Part shown: piece by piece, positions 18,905-27,638 of the stretch
Layout: each line of letters opens with the position of its first letter
Position numbering within the stretch: the stretch's first letter is position 1
From: Methylosinus sp. LW4
Lineage (GTDB): Bacteria; Pseudomonadota; Alphaproteobacteria; Rhizobiales; Beijerinckiaceae
Reading direction: 5' to 3'
Assembly (NCBI RefSeq): GCF_000379125.1
Contig: NZ_KB900626.1
Coordinates: forward strand, 1,707,748 to 1,771,747
Length of the DNA: 64,000 bases
The notes under the pieces: generated by a model
Databases searched by the model: none
What the model was told of the DNA's origin: nothing
Seen by the model: the letters and a program-made list of their open reading frames with translations, nothing else
Program-made: the position numbers and the translations under genes

Positions 18905-20037
18905 GTCGCGCCTTTCTGCGCGTCGCTCTCGCGAATGGCGCGCGCCTCCTCCGTTATATCAATGCCGACGGGACACCAGACGATGCAGCGTCCGCAGCCG
19001 ACGCAGCCGGAGCTTCCGAACTGGTCATGCCAAGTGGAGAGCTTATGCGTCATCCATTGGCGATAGCGCGATTTGACGCTCTGCCGCACGCTGCCGCCGT
19101 GAATATAGGAGAAATCCAGCGTGAAGCAGGAATCCCAGCGGCGCGAGCGCTCGCTCTCGAGGCCTGTGAGATCGCTCGCATCCTCGACGCTGGTGCAAAA
19201 GCACGTCGGACAAACCATTGTGCAATTGGTGCAGGCGAGACAGCGGGCGGCGACATCGTCCCAGCGCGGATGGTCGAGATTGCGCGTGAGCAATTCGCGC
19301 ACATCGCCGGCCTCGAGGCTACGGCCCATATTCGCCGCCGTATGCGCGAGAATGGCCTGCGCCTCCTCTGTCTCGCTCGCGCTCGCGGCGCGATGCGGCA
19401 GAGAATCGAGGAGCGCCCTGCCCGCCTCTGTGCCGATCTCGACGAGAAAAGAGCTTCCCGCGACGATCTCGGTGAGCGCAATGTCGAAGCCTGTCGTCGC
19501 CTTCGGCCCCGTATTCATCGAGACGCAAAAGCAGGCGCCGCCGGCGACGCCGCAATTCACCGCGACGATGAAGACGTCCTCGCGCCGCGCGCGATAATGC
19601 GAATCGGCGTAATCGCCGCCGAGGAACACGCGGTCTTGAATGGCGATGGCGTGCAGCTCGCAGGAGCGCGCGCCGATGAAGGCGAATTTCTCGACGCGAG
19701 CCGGCTCGGCCTCGACATGCAGTTCGTCGCCCTCGCGTCGCGCGCGCCACAGGCGGAGCACGGGCGGGTGCAGCAGCTTTTTCCAGGATTGCGGGCCGAC
19801 GACATAGCCGAACAAAGCTTCGTCATTGCGGCGCGTCAGCCGATAATGGCCGCCGTCCTGCTCGTCTCCGACGCCGCGCGGCAGATCGTCCAGAGAGGCG
19901 ATCTCGTCATAGACGATCGCCGCGTCGCGCACGGTCGGGCCAATGAGCAGATAGCCGCGCGCGCGAAGCGCCTCGAGCAGAGCCTCGAGGCCGGCGGCGT
20001 CGACGATGGATCGGGCCTCAGCCATGTCTTTGTCCAT
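18901..20037 (-). CDS. hyhB: hydrogenase/sulfhydrogenase beta subunit (4Fe-4S)
   Basis: This iron-sulfur subunit (378 residues) links the hydrogenase to its partner. The large N-terminal domain contains [20 protein letters not shown] and the Cys motif [16 protein letters not shown]. Two [4Fe-4S] motifs follow: [16 protein letters not shown] near residue 265 and [16 protein letters not shown] near residue 345. It is the first gene of the hydrogenase operon (beta, cNMP, gamma, delta, alpha, protease). Start ATG 20037, or 20025 after GGACAAAG. Confidence 0.9.
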   Translation of the reverse strand: MDKDMAEARSIVDAAGLEALLEALRARGYLLIGPTVRDAAIVYDEIASLDDLPRGVGDEQDGGHYRLTRRNDEALFGYVVGPQSWKKLLHPPVLRLWRARREGDELHVEAEPARVEKFAFIGARSCELHAIAIQDRVFLGGDYADSHYRARREDVFIVAVNCGVAGGACFCVSMNTGPKATTGFDIALTEIVAGSSFLVEIGTEAGRALLDSLPHRAASASETEEAQAILAHTAANMGRSLEAGDVRELLTRNLDHPRWDDVAARCLACTNCTMVCPTCFCTSVEDASDLTGLESERSRRWDSCFTLDFSYIHGGSVRQSVKSRYRQWMTHKLSTWHDQFGSSGCVGCGRCIVWCPVGIDITEEARAIRESDAQKGAT

Positions 20038-20110
20038 TGTCTCGAATCTAGCGTTCGAAATGCGCGCGTCTTCATTGCGGGCAAAGCCGAGCGCTGCGCG
20101 CGGCTCGCGT

Positions 20111-20137
20111 GACGCTCCGCCGACGTGGCGGAGCGTC
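20111..20137. terminator. hairpin between DUF3592 gene and hydrogenase operon
   Basis: A perfect 11-bp stem (20111-20121 with 20127-20137) encloses a GACGT loop in the 165-bp gap upstream of hyhB. There is no T-run. It could end transcription coming from 20203 or lie in the hydrogenase leader. Confidence 0.45.
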
Positions 20138-20202
20138 CGTTGATCTCATCGAATTATTGCAGTTTCCCGACAAAAAGCGAGGCGACGCGCTGTCGCGGCG
20201 CA

Positions 20203-20559
20203 TCAGATGAGAATCATGACGATCGCAATGGCGATTGTGACGATATTTTCAGTCGGCGCATAAGCCATGCATCGGCTCGGGTTCAGCGGATCATAGCTTA
20301 TTTCGACTTCGTCGTTCACTTCGGCGTCAATACGTACTTGACCGAAGTTTTGCTGGACGTCGGAAACATATCGGCGATCGGATACGACGTACGCGACCTC
20401 GATCTTATCGTGCGCGCCCTCGATGGGAAGCGCTCGACGTTCCACAATCGTTCCCGTCACACGACCCCAATGTCTGTAGCGGAGGAGATTGAATGCCGCC
20501 AGGGCCAGCAGCAGACATCCCGGGATCACAAAAATGTGATGAACGCTCTGGAACGACAT
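20203..20559 (-). CDS. DUF3592 membrane protein
   Basis: The product (118 residues) has a membrane helix near residues 9-25, a beta-rich middle (GRVTGTIVERRALP, VEISYDPLNPSRCMAY) and a second hydrophobic helix at the very C terminus. This is the DUF3592 layout: two helices around a small soluble domain. Function is unknown. The gene stands alone between the dcd and hydrogenase genes on the same strand, and it looks less GC-biased than its neighbours. Confidence 0.75.
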   Translation of the reverse strand: MSFQSVHHIFVIPGCLLLALAAFNLLRYRHWGRVTGTIVERRALPIEGAHDKIEVAYVVSDRRYVSDVQQNFGQVRIDAEVNDEVEISYDPLNPSRCMAYAPTENIVTIAIAIVMILI

Positions 20560-20592
20560 CTCCGTCTCCGATCGAGCCGCTCTCGGATGCGC

Positions 20593-21693
20593 TCACGGCG
20601 CCTTGAAATGCTTGGAGAGCTTCAGCTCCTGCCCCTGGTAATTCGAGACGCCGCCCTGGCCGTAGAGAATCTTCGGCTCGGCGGCCATTTGCTCATAGAC
20701 GAGCCGGCCGATGACCTGCCCATCCTCCAAGATAAAAGGCACGTCATGGCTGCGCACTTCCAGCACGGCGCGACTGCCCGGCAGGCCTTGCGCGCCATAG
20801 CCGAAGCCGGGATCGAAAAAGCCGGCGTAATGCACGCGGAACTCGCCCATTGCGGGGTCGATCGCCATCATCTCGGCCGAGAGATGCGAGGGAATGCGGA
20901 TGCGCTCGCGCGAGGCGAGAATGTAGAACTCGTTCGGATCGAGGATGAGCTTGCCGCGACGCGGCGCGAGGCGCTCCCAATAATCCTCTATGGCGTAATG
21001 ATCGACGCGATCGACATCGATCACATCCGTATGCTTTTGCGCGCGATAGCCCACGACATCGCCGAGCCCGTCCAGCGCGACGCGCAAGATCACGCCGTCG
21101 CGCAGCGTCAGCTCGCCATCTGCGAGCGGCGCGCGGGCGTGCTCGGCGGCGAGCCCGGCGTCGGAGAGCGTCGTCTCGCCGGCGGCGGCGCGGCGGCGCA
21201 GGCGCAGCTGATCGAGCCGCGAGCCCTGCCGCGCGCGCACGCTGAAGCTGCGCGGCGAGACCTCCGCATAGAGCCGCCCGCGATAGCCGGCCGCGACATG
21301 GTCGAAAATCTCCGTGTCATCGGTAATGAGGCGGGTGAAGATGTCGAGCCGCCCGGTCGAGCTCTTGGGATTGGCGACGCCGGAAACGTCCTCCGGCAGA
21401 TGGAGGCTCTCGAGCAGAGGAATCACATAGACGCAGCCGCGCTCCAGCACCGCCCCGGCGTCGCGCAGGTCGATCTCGTCATAGGTCAGCTCGGCGAGCA
21501 GCGCCTCGACGCTGCGGCGCTTGCCGGGCAGAAAGCTGGCGCGCACGCGATAGGCCGTCGGGCCGAGGCGCAGATCGAGGCTCGCCGGCTGATGCTGGCC
21601 CTCCTCGATCGGCGGCGTCGCGACGATCGCGCCGGAAGCCGCCAATTCACGAATCTGCTCGCAGGAGAGCACGCCATGGGCGGCGGACGCCAT
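20593..21693 (-). CDS. dcd: 2'-deoxycytidine 5'-triphosphate deaminase (long form)
   Basis: The enzyme converts dCTP to dUTP for thymidylate synthesis. It has 366 residues, about twice the classic Dcd, as in the double-domain form common in Alphaproteobacteria. Recognisable parts are QHQPASLDLRLGPTAYRVRA near the start and PKSSTGRLDIFTRLITDD in the first domain. The second domain contains IDPAMGEFRVHYAGFFDPGFG, followed by RAVLEVRSHDVPF. ATG 21693 has GGAG at 6 nt; an upstream ATG at 21708 is less likely. Confidence 0.9.
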   Translation of the reverse strand: MASAAHGVLSCEQIRELAASGAIVATPPIEEGQHQPASLDLRLGPTAYRVRASFLPGKRRSVEALLAELTYDEIDLRDAGAVLERGCVYVIPLLESLHLPEDVSGVANPKSSTGRLDIFTRLITDDTEIFDHVAAGYRGRLYAEVSPRSFSVRARQGSRLDQLRLRRRAAAGETTLSDAGLAAEHARAPLADGELTLRDGVILRVALDGLGDVVGYRAQKHTDVIDVDRVDHYAIEDYWERLAPRRGKLILDPNEFYILASRERIRIPSHLSAEMMAIDPAMGEFRVHYAGFFDPGFGYGAQGLPGSRAVLEVRSHDVPFILEDGQVIGRLVYEQMAAEPKILYGQGGVSNYQGQELKLSKHFKAP

Positions 21694-21851
21694 CGAAACT
21701 CCTATCACAACGGTTCTGTCGTCGCGGGGACCTTACACGCGGGACGCCATCGTGTTCTAGTGGCGAGAAAATCGGCGAGCCGCAAGGATGCGCCGAGGAC
21801 GCCGGCCAGTGTTGACTTGGCCGCGTCCTTCGGTTCATTCTGTTAAACGAA

Positions 21852-21912
21852 CGCGTGGTTCTTTGAGCCGGCCGGCTTGCCGCCACGTAAAACAAGGCGC
21901 TAAAAGGCCGGG
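21852..21912 (+). ncRNA. SAM-II riboswitch (metA-type motif)
   Basis: The leader of metZ matches the SAM-II consensus in order: CGTGG at 21854-21858, CTTTGA, GGCTTGC, the pairing CCACG at 21883-21887, then the conserved A-rich segment AAAACAAG and CGCTAAAAGG that forms the H-type pseudoknot. SAM-II aptamers occur in Alphaproteobacteria ahead of methionine genes and shut expression when S-adenosylmethionine is abundant. The aptamer ends about 65 nt before the translation start, so control by access to the ribosome site is likely. Confidence 0.88.
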
Positions 21913-21977
21913 TTTCCTCGTGAAATCCGCTTTTTGTCGCCGTGGCGCGTCCAGTCGCGCCGCAGGGGAGACGAAAG

Positions 21978-23171
21978 TTGAGCGACGACGAGAAGAAACT
22001 GCGCCCCGCGACACGGCTCGTGCATGGCGGGGGGCTGCGCTCGCAATTCGGCGAGCTGTCCGAGGCGATGTTCCTCACGCAGAGCTTTGCCTACCCCACG
22101 ATGGAGGCCGCCGAGGCGCGCTTCAAGGGCGAGGACCCGGGCTTCATCTATTCGCGCTTCTCCAATCCGACCGTCGCAATGTTCGAGCAGCGCATGTGCC
22201 TGCTCGAGGGGGCCGAGGCGGCGCGCGCCACCGCGAGCGGAATGGCCGCCGTCACCGCCGCGCTGCTGGCGCAGTTGCGCGCCGGCGATCATATCGTCGC
22301 GGCGCGGGCGCTGTTCGGCTCCTGCCTCTATGTGGTGGAGGATCTGCTGCCGCGATTCGGCGTCGCCTCGACCTTGGTCGATGGAGCCGATCTCGCGCAA
22401 TGGAAGGCCGCCGTCCGCAAGGAGACCAAGCTCTTCTTCCTCGAGAGCCCCACCAATCCCGGTCTCGAGGTCTATGACATTCGCGCCATCGCCGACATCG
22501 CCCATGAGGTGGGCGCGCGGCTCGTGGTCGACAATGTCTTCGCCACGCCTCTGCTGCAAAAACCCTTCGAATTGGGCGCCGATGTCGTCGTCTATTCGGC
22601 GACCAAGCACATAGACGGCCAGGGCCGCTGCCTGGGCGGCGTCATTTTGGCCTCGCAGGCGCTGATCGAGGAGAATATCCATAATTTCCTGCGCCAGACC
22701 GGGCCGGCTCTATCGCCGTTCAACGCCTGGACCATGCTGAAGGCATTGGAAACCCTGCCACTGCGCATCGCGCAGCAGACGGCGAGCGCGGCGCGGATCG
22801 CCGACTTCCTCGCCGAGCAGAAGGAGATCGCCCGCGTTCTCTATCCTTTCCGCGCCGATCATCCGCAGGCCGCGCTGGCGCGGCGGCAAATGACGGGCGG
22901 CGGCACGCTGGTGACATTCGACGTGGCGGGCGGCAAGGCAGCGGCCTTCCGCCTCGCCAACGCGCTGAAAATCGTCAAGATTTCCAATAATCTCGGGGAC
23001 GCCAAGAGCCTCGTCACCCATCCGGCGACGACGACGCATCAGCGGCTGACGCCAGAGGCGCGGGCGCTCATCGGCGTCGGCGATGGGCTGCTGCGTCTCT
23101 CGGTCGGGCTCGAGGATACGGATGATCTCCTCGACGATCTGGCGCGCGGCCTTTCCGCCGCGCGCGGCTGA
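21978..23171 (+). CDS. metZ: O-succinylhomoserine sulfhydrylase
   Basis: This PLP enzyme makes homocysteine directly from O-succinylhomoserine and sulfide. It has 397 residues, normal for MetZ. Landmarks are SQSFAYPTMEAAEARF, YSRFSNPTVAMFEQRM, ESPTNPGLEVYDI and the PLP lysine in SATKHIDGQGRCLGG. The TTG at 21978 has GGGGAG 7 nt upstream; a GTG at 21942 is in frame but unsupported. A SAM-II riboswitch lies upstream. No separate cystathionine route is seen here. Confidence 0.93.
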   Translation: MSDDEKKLRPATRLVHGGGLRSQFGELSEAMFLTQSFAYPTMEAAEARFKGEDPGFIYSRFSNPTVAMFEQRMCLLEGAEAARATASGMAAVTAALLAQLRAGDHIVAARALFGSCLYVVEDLLPRFGVASTLVDGADLAQWKAAVRKETKLFFLESPTNPGLEVYDIRAIADIAHEVGARLVVDNVFATPLLQKPFELGADVVVYSATKHIDGQGRCLGGVILASQALIEENIHNFLRQTGPALSPFNAWTMLKALETLPLRIAQQTASAARIADFLAEQKEIARVLYPFRADHPQAALARRQMTGGGTLVTFDVAGGKAAAFRLANALKIVKISNNLGDAKSLVTHPATTTHQRLTPEARALIGVGDGLLRLSVGLEDTDDLLDDLARGLSAARG

Positions 23172-23175
23172 ACGG

Positions 23176-23418
23176 TCAGAACTGGCCGAATTTCGCGCGG
23201 CGCTCGAGGTCGATGAGGCGGCCGCTGCGCCGCGCGGCGATCACGGGCGCCGGCGATGGCTCGGGCTCCCGCTCGGCCGGCGGCGCCGCGGCCGGGACGA
23301 CGAAAGCCCCGCGGGTCTCGAACACGCCGAAGGCGCGGCGCTCGCCGGCGAGCGTGCGCAGAAACTCCCGAAAGAATGCGCCGACCCCGGCGCGATCGCT
23401 CATTGAAAGTCGAAACAC
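23176..23418 (-). CDS. small hypothetical protein
   Basis: This 80-residue frame has a GTG start at 23418 with GGAGGGG 6 nt upstream; a further ATG lies at 23403. The N-terminal half is Arg/Phe-rich (GVGAFFREFLRTLAGERRAF), the middle is Pro/Glu-rich and the end is RLIDLERRAKFGQF. It converges on metZ with a 4-nt gap. The good ribosome site argues that it is real. No family is recognised. Confidence 0.5.
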   Translation of the reverse strand: MFRLSMSDRAGVGAFFREFLRTLAGERRAFGVFETRGAFVVPAAAPPAEREPEPSPAPVIAARRSGRLIDLERRAKFGQF

Positions 23419-23512
23419 TTTTTCCCCTCCCCGCGCCGTTTTGGCGACGCATCGTCTTTTCGAAGCGATGATCGGCGCCCGCTCCCGCGGACGGTCGAAT
23501 TCGGTTGGAAAA

Positions 23513-23875
23513 TCAGATGGAGAGAGGCGGCGCCCGCGCGCGCCGCGCATGATCCGGGGCGAAAACAACAGCGCGCGCGACCGGCGCCGGCCATTGCGCC
23601 GCCGCCCAGTCCTGCGAGGCGACGCCGGAGATTTCCGGCCGCGCCGCCAATGGTCCCGCGCCGCCGCAACAAAGGGCGCAGAGATCGCAAAGTCCGGGGC
23701 CGACATCGGCATGGCCGATAGGAGCGGCCGAGGCCGCGCCGGAGGCGTCGGCGACGGTCGCGCAAATCTGCCCTGGGACGAAGGCGGAATGGGCGAGCCC
23801 TGCCGTCGCGGGCGCAAGGGCCTGAACGGCCAGCGCCAACGAAAACAGCAATATGCTCGTCAAATTCCGACGCAT
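23513..23875 (-). CDS. DUF2946-like secreted Cys-rich protein
   Basis: The product (120 residues) begins with a signal peptide (MRRNLTSILLFSLALAVQAL) and has a central Cys cluster, CDLCALCCGG, then ends with ARRARAPPLSI. This layout fits DUF2946, short exported proteins usually found beside TonB-dependent receptors and often in metal-handling loci. ATG 23875 has AGGAGC upstream. It lies 122 nt downstream of the receptor gene on the same strand. A similar protein lies on the other side of the receptor. Confidence 0.7.
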   Translation of the reverse strand: MRRNLTSILLFSLALAVQALAPATAGLAHSAFVPGQICATVADASGAASAAPIGHADVGPGLCDLCALCCGGAGPLAARPEISGVASQDWAAAQWPAPVARAVVFAPDHARRARAPPLSI

Positions 23876-23997
23876 GAAAGCTCCTGCCCGCGATGAGGGG
23901 CGAGTCTGTCGCAATTCACCCCGCGGGGCAAGAGAGCGAGCGGCGGGGAATGTGATGCGCCGCAGCATCCCCTCCCCCGCCTTCATTGCACAATCGG

Positions 23998-26451
23998 CTA
24001 TTTGGCGCCGAGCTTCACATCGGAGAACATGCCCGAAGCCGGACCGCCGAAGTCATATTTCAGACCGAGAAAATAGGTCCGCTGCGGATAGGGGTTCGGA
24101 TTGACGTAATATTTCCACCGGCCGATGTTGTCGATGCCGGCGTTGAGCGTCCATTCCTTGGCGATCTTATAGGTCGCCTTGGCGTCGAAGACGAGATATT
24201 CGCTGTCCACGCTGCCGTAATTATTATGGTTGAAGTCCGAGTTGTTGAGGCTGACGAACGCCCCAGTCGCATAGCGCACGCCCGCCGAGACGGAGAACTC
24301 GTCGGTCGGCGCATAGGAGGCGACGGCGCGGATGCGGATGCGCGGAATGCGCGGATATTGCATCCCCTGCACCCAAGGCTGCTGATAGTCGGACACGACC
24401 TTGGCGTCGGTGAAGGTCACGCTGCCGTTGAAGTCGAGGCCCTTCCACACGACGTCCTTCAGCACGACGGCGCCTTCGACGCCGCGGAAGATCGCCTTTC
24501 CGACATTGGAGTTCTGCGTCACGCCGACGCCGGTGGAGAAATCCGTCTGCGAGACGATGGCGTTCCAACGATGATCCATGAACAGCGAGATGCGTGGACG
24601 CGCCTCGCCGATGAGGCCGTCGAACACATTGGTCGTCACATATTCGCCGGTCAGATCATAGGAGGTGCCGCTTTCCGGCTGCAGATCCGGGTTGCTGATC
24701 GAGATGGAATTGGGACCGGCGATGTTCTGGAACAGCTCCAGCACAGTGGGAAAGCGATAGTACCGCCCCACCGAGCCACGCAGATTGAGGTCTGGAAAGA
24801 CTTGATATTCGATCGCCGCCTTGGGCGAGAAGGTGGGCTTGGCGACGGACGGCAGATAGGGCGGCGTGACCAGCGACGGCGGCCAGCCGGCGAAGCCGGG
24901 CGTGTATTTTTGGCCGAGCGTGTTGTTGACGCCGCCGAAGGCGCTCCAGAACTCCTCGCGACCGCCGAAGGTCAGCTTCCATTTCGGCGCGAACTCCCAG
25001 GCATCTTGCAGATAGACGGCTTTGGTCTCCGTCTTTCCGTAGTTTATCGCCTGGATAGAGTTGTAATAATTATCGGTGAAGACATTGGTGTTGGTCAGCG
25101 TCTGCGAGAGCGAGTAGAGGTCCCAATGCGCGCCGATCGAGACCTCGTGCTTGCCGAGATCGGTCCATTCCGGGCGCCAGATTCCGCGCGCGTCGAAGGT
25201 GCGCCAGAAAGTGCCGGTCTGATTGGTGTTCGAGCCCCGCGGATCGATCGAATAGGCGGTTCCCGCGGCATTGGGCAGGAGACCATAGGCCTTGGCGGTA
25301 TTGTTGTAGTCGCGCAGGAAATTATAGGAGGTTCCCGAGAAGTCGAAGTCGAAGACGCCTTTGGTGTCCGACTTGAACGAGAGCGCCTGCATCAGATGCG
25401 AGGCGTTGCCATGGCTCGGATTGACGGTGAAGGGAAAAACGGCGTTGCCGACCTGCACATTGCCGTTCTGCGTGTTGTAGATCGGGACGCCATTCGTGTC
25501 GCGAATGTAGGTCGTCGGACGGGTGTTGTCGACGAGCGACCAGAAGCCGAGCTGGTAGGCGGCGTGGATTTTGGGCGCGAGCTCATAGTCGAGCTTGATC
25601 TTGCCCATGTGCTGCTCGGAATGGTCGGCCTGATTGGCGCCGCCCACGAATCGCGGATTGCCCGCCTGATCGATGTCGGCGTAGCCGCCGAGAATGCGCG
25701 GGCCGGAGCCGGATTTGACATTGCCGCCCGGGAAGGTCTGCGACTGCCCTTGCGCGTCGAGCCGGTCGTAGCTGGCCCAAAAAGAGAAATCATTGATCTT
25801 GTCGCCGACGAGAATATTCATGTCGCCGGCAAGATCATTCTCCTTGGAGCCATAGAGCGAATAGGGCTGCAGGCCGGCGTTGCCGGAGAAGTGAAACTCG
25901 AAATTCTCCGGCATGCGCGTCGTGATCGCCATCACGCCGCCCATGGAGTTGCCGGGATAGAGGGCCGAGAAAGGCCCGTAGACGAGATCGATGCGGTCGA
26001 TCTCGCCCGGCGACACCATGCCCCAGCGCGGCGCCGTGTTGAAGGAGTTGCCGAGCAGATTGGAGAGCAGAATATTGTCCGCATAGACGAGGTTCTGCGC
26101 GCCGGCGATGGGCGAGTTCACGCGCGTCTGCAAAATGCCGTTGCGATCGCCGATGAAGCGCTCGCGCACCAGCACGCTCGGCAGATATTTCATCGTCTCG
26201 GCCGTGGTCATCACATTGACCGTGCGGTCGATGTCGGCGCGGGTGACGCTCTCCACCACGGCGGGGATGTTGTCGGGTATGGCGCGACGGACCGGGGCCG
26301 GAGCCGGAGCCGGCGCCTGTCCCTCGGCGCCGTTCTGGACGCCGGCGATATCGATGCCGGGAAGCGCCTCCTGCGCCTGCGCCGTCGCGGCGGCGAGCGA
26401 GAAGGCCAGCGCGCAGGCGGAGGCGCCGCGCAGCAGATGGTGACGAGTCAT
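23998..26451 (-). CDS. TonB-dependent outer-membrane receptor
   Basis: The receptor (817 residues) has a signal peptide (LLRGASACALAFSLAAATAQA), a short Ala/Pro linker and a plug domain (IPAVVESVTRADIDRTVNVM; VDLVYGPFSALYPGNSMGG). A long beta-barrel with many aromatic strands follows, ending YFLGLKYDFGGPASGM and then DVKLGAK. ATG 26451 follows AGGAGG. The ligand cannot be read from sequence. The two flanking Cys-rich DUF2946-like genes suggest a metal or metallophore, copper being one option, but this is inference. Confidence 0.88.
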   Translation of the reverse strand: MTRHHLLRGASACALAFSLAAATAQAQEALPGIDIAGVQNGAEGQAPAPAPAPVRRAIPDNIPAVVESVTRADIDRTVNVMTTAETMKYLPSVLVRERFIGDRNGILQTRVNSPIAGAQNLVYADNILLSNLLGNSFNTAPRWGMVSPGEIDRIDLVYGPFSALYPGNSMGGVMAITTRMPENFEFHFSGNAGLQPYSLYGSKENDLAGDMNILVGDKINDFSFWASYDRLDAQGQSQTFPGGNVKSGSGPRILGGYADIDQAGNPRFVGGANQADHSEQHMGKIKLDYELAPKIHAAYQLGFWSLVDNTRPTTYIRDTNGVPIYNTQNGNVQVGNAVFPFTVNPSHGNASHLMQALSFKSDTKGVFDFDFSGTSYNFLRDYNNTAKAYGLLPNAAGTAYSIDPRGSNTNQTGTFWRTFDARGIWRPEWTDLGKHEVSIGAHWDLYSLSQTLTNTNVFTDNYYNSIQAINYGKTETKAVYLQDAWEFAPKWKLTFGGREEFWSAFGGVNNTLGQKYTPGFAGWPPSLVTPPYLPSVAKPTFSPKAAIEYQVFPDLNLRGSVGRYYRFPTVLELFQNIAGPNSISISNPDLQPESGTSYDLTGEYVTTNVFDGLIGEARPRISLFMDHRWNAIVSQTDFSTGVGVTQNSNVGKAIFRGVEGAVVLKDVVWKGLDFNGSVTFTDAKVVSDYQQPWVQGMQYPRIPRIRIRAVASYAPTDEFSVSAGVRYATGAFVSLNNSDFNHNNYGSVDSEYLVFDAKATYKIAKEWTLNAGIDNIGRWKYYVNPNPYPQRTYFLGLKYDFGGPASGMFSDVKLGAK

Positions 26452-26643
26452 TTTTTCCTCCTGCGCCTTCGAACGGGCGCTTTCGGACATGTCGCGGCCG
26501 CGGCTTCTCATAGAGCCGGCGCGCGCAGTCTCGACGGTGATCTGGGATTGAGAAGGCGCGCTCCGGCAAAGCGCCATGCGCTTTAGCGAAACGCCTCACG
26601 AGCCGAACGCCGCCGGCCCGAAGGAGACCGTGGCGCTATCGCT

Positions 26644-27012
26644 TCACGAAAAGGCCGGAGGCGCGCGGGCGCGCTGCGCCTGGGAGAGGCCGAAGCCGAG
26701 CCCATTGCTCGGGCCGAAGGTCCATTCCGCCCCGCCGACGCTGCGCCGGTCGAGCGCATGGCCCGCGATGGAAAACGGAAGGAAGGGCGAGAAGCCGGCG
26801 AGGCAGCTCTGGCAGGCGATGCAGGCGCCGGCGTCCCTGTGGCCGCTGATCGGCGCGCGACGATCGGCGTTTCCGTCGAGCGCGGCGCAATAGGCGGAGC
26901 CTCCGCGGCCATGCGCCATCGCCGTCGGAACGCCGAGCGTATAGGCCGCGCTCAGCGCCTGAAGCGCCAAGGCGACTGCCGCCAGCAAGCCACGGAGAGA
27001 AAATCGACGCAT
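26644..27012 (-). CDS. DUF2946-like secreted Cys-rich protein (second copy)
   Basis: The product (122 residues) has a signal-like start (MRRFSLRGLLAAVALALQAL), the Cys cluster ACIACQSCLAGF and an ending RARAPPAFS. It parallels the protein encoded at 23513-23875 in length, start, CxxCxxC and tail. It lies 192 bp upstream of the TonB receptor on the same strand, so receptor and both small proteins may form one unit. The longer frame upstream has no better start. Confidence 0.65.
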   Translation of the reverse strand: MRRFSLRGLLAAVALALQALSAAYTLGVPTAMAHGRGGSAYCAALDGNADRRAPISGHRDAGACIACQSCLAGFSPFLPFSIAGHALDRRSVGGAEWTFGPSNGLGFGLSQAQRARAPPAFS

Positions 27013-27236
27013 CGCCACCAATCGCCGTCGGGAAAGATTTCTTCCCGCGGCAGAAGCTACGCGCAGCCGAAGGCGTGGGCAATCGAGCCGATGCGCCACG
27101 GAGAAGCTTTTCCTTGACCCGTGTCAATTATGTCACAGATTTTGCTAAGCGGAGACGGCTCGGCGCCGGCTTTCACCAGTGGGCGGCGACGCATTCCACA
27201 TTTCCCTTCGGCGCGATGCGTCCTAGAGTAGGTCCC

Positions 27237-27629
27237 ATGTATATATCCATCACAAGAGACATTCAGGTCACTGCTCTGCCGGACTTTCTCCACGAGCAGT
27301 CGGACCCCGCCAACGATCGCTTCGTCTGGTCGTACACGATCGAGATCGCCAATCTCGGCAAGGAGCGTGTCCAACTCCTGTCACGTCACTGGATCATCAT
27401 CGACGCTTACGGGCGCAAGGAAGAGGTGAAGGGGCCGGGAGTGGTCGGCGAGCAGCCGGTTCTCGAGCCCGGCGAGACGTTCCGCTACGCCTCCGGCTGT
27501 CCGCTCACGACGCCCTCGGGACTGATGAAGGGAAGCTACACGATGATCACCACCGACGGCGAAACCTTCGACATAGAGGTGCCGGCCTTCTCGCTGGACA
27601 GCCCGCTCTCCAAGCCGACGCTGAACTGA
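27237..27629 (+). CDS. apaG: ApaG domain protein
   Basis: ApaG (130 residues) is a small fibronectin-III-like cytoplasmic protein. The conserved stretches FVWSYTIEIANLGKERVQLL, SRHWIIIDAYGR and GPGVVGEQPVLEPGETFRY, and the final MKGSYTMITTDGETFDIEVP, cover the whole family length. Its biochemical role is still unclear; in enterobacteria it is linked to Co2+ resistance and Ap4A metabolism. It is followed by argE 9 nt later, so they may be co-transcribed. Confidence 0.93.
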   Translation: MYISITRDIQVTALPDFLHEQSDPANDRFVWSYTIEIANLGKERVQLLSRHWIIIDAYGRKEEVKGPGVVGEQPVLEPGETFRYASGCPLTTPSGLMKGSYTMITTDGETFDIEVPAFSLDSPLSKPTLN

Positions 27630-27638
27630 GCGCGGCGC

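Noticed and set aside
20139..20152. FNR/FixK-like box upstream of the hydrogenase operon
   Set aside because: The left half TTGAT is present but the right half reads TCGAA instead of ATCAA, so it is too weak to call.
23986..26586. 866-residue plus-strand open frame opposite the first TonB receptor
   Set aside because: Antisense shadow with no start signal; the receptor on the minus strand explains the coding potential.
23513..27012. Methanobactin uptake locus (MbnT-type receptor)
   Set aside because: No mbnA precursor, MbnB/MbnC or FecIR-type regulator is seen next to the receptor.
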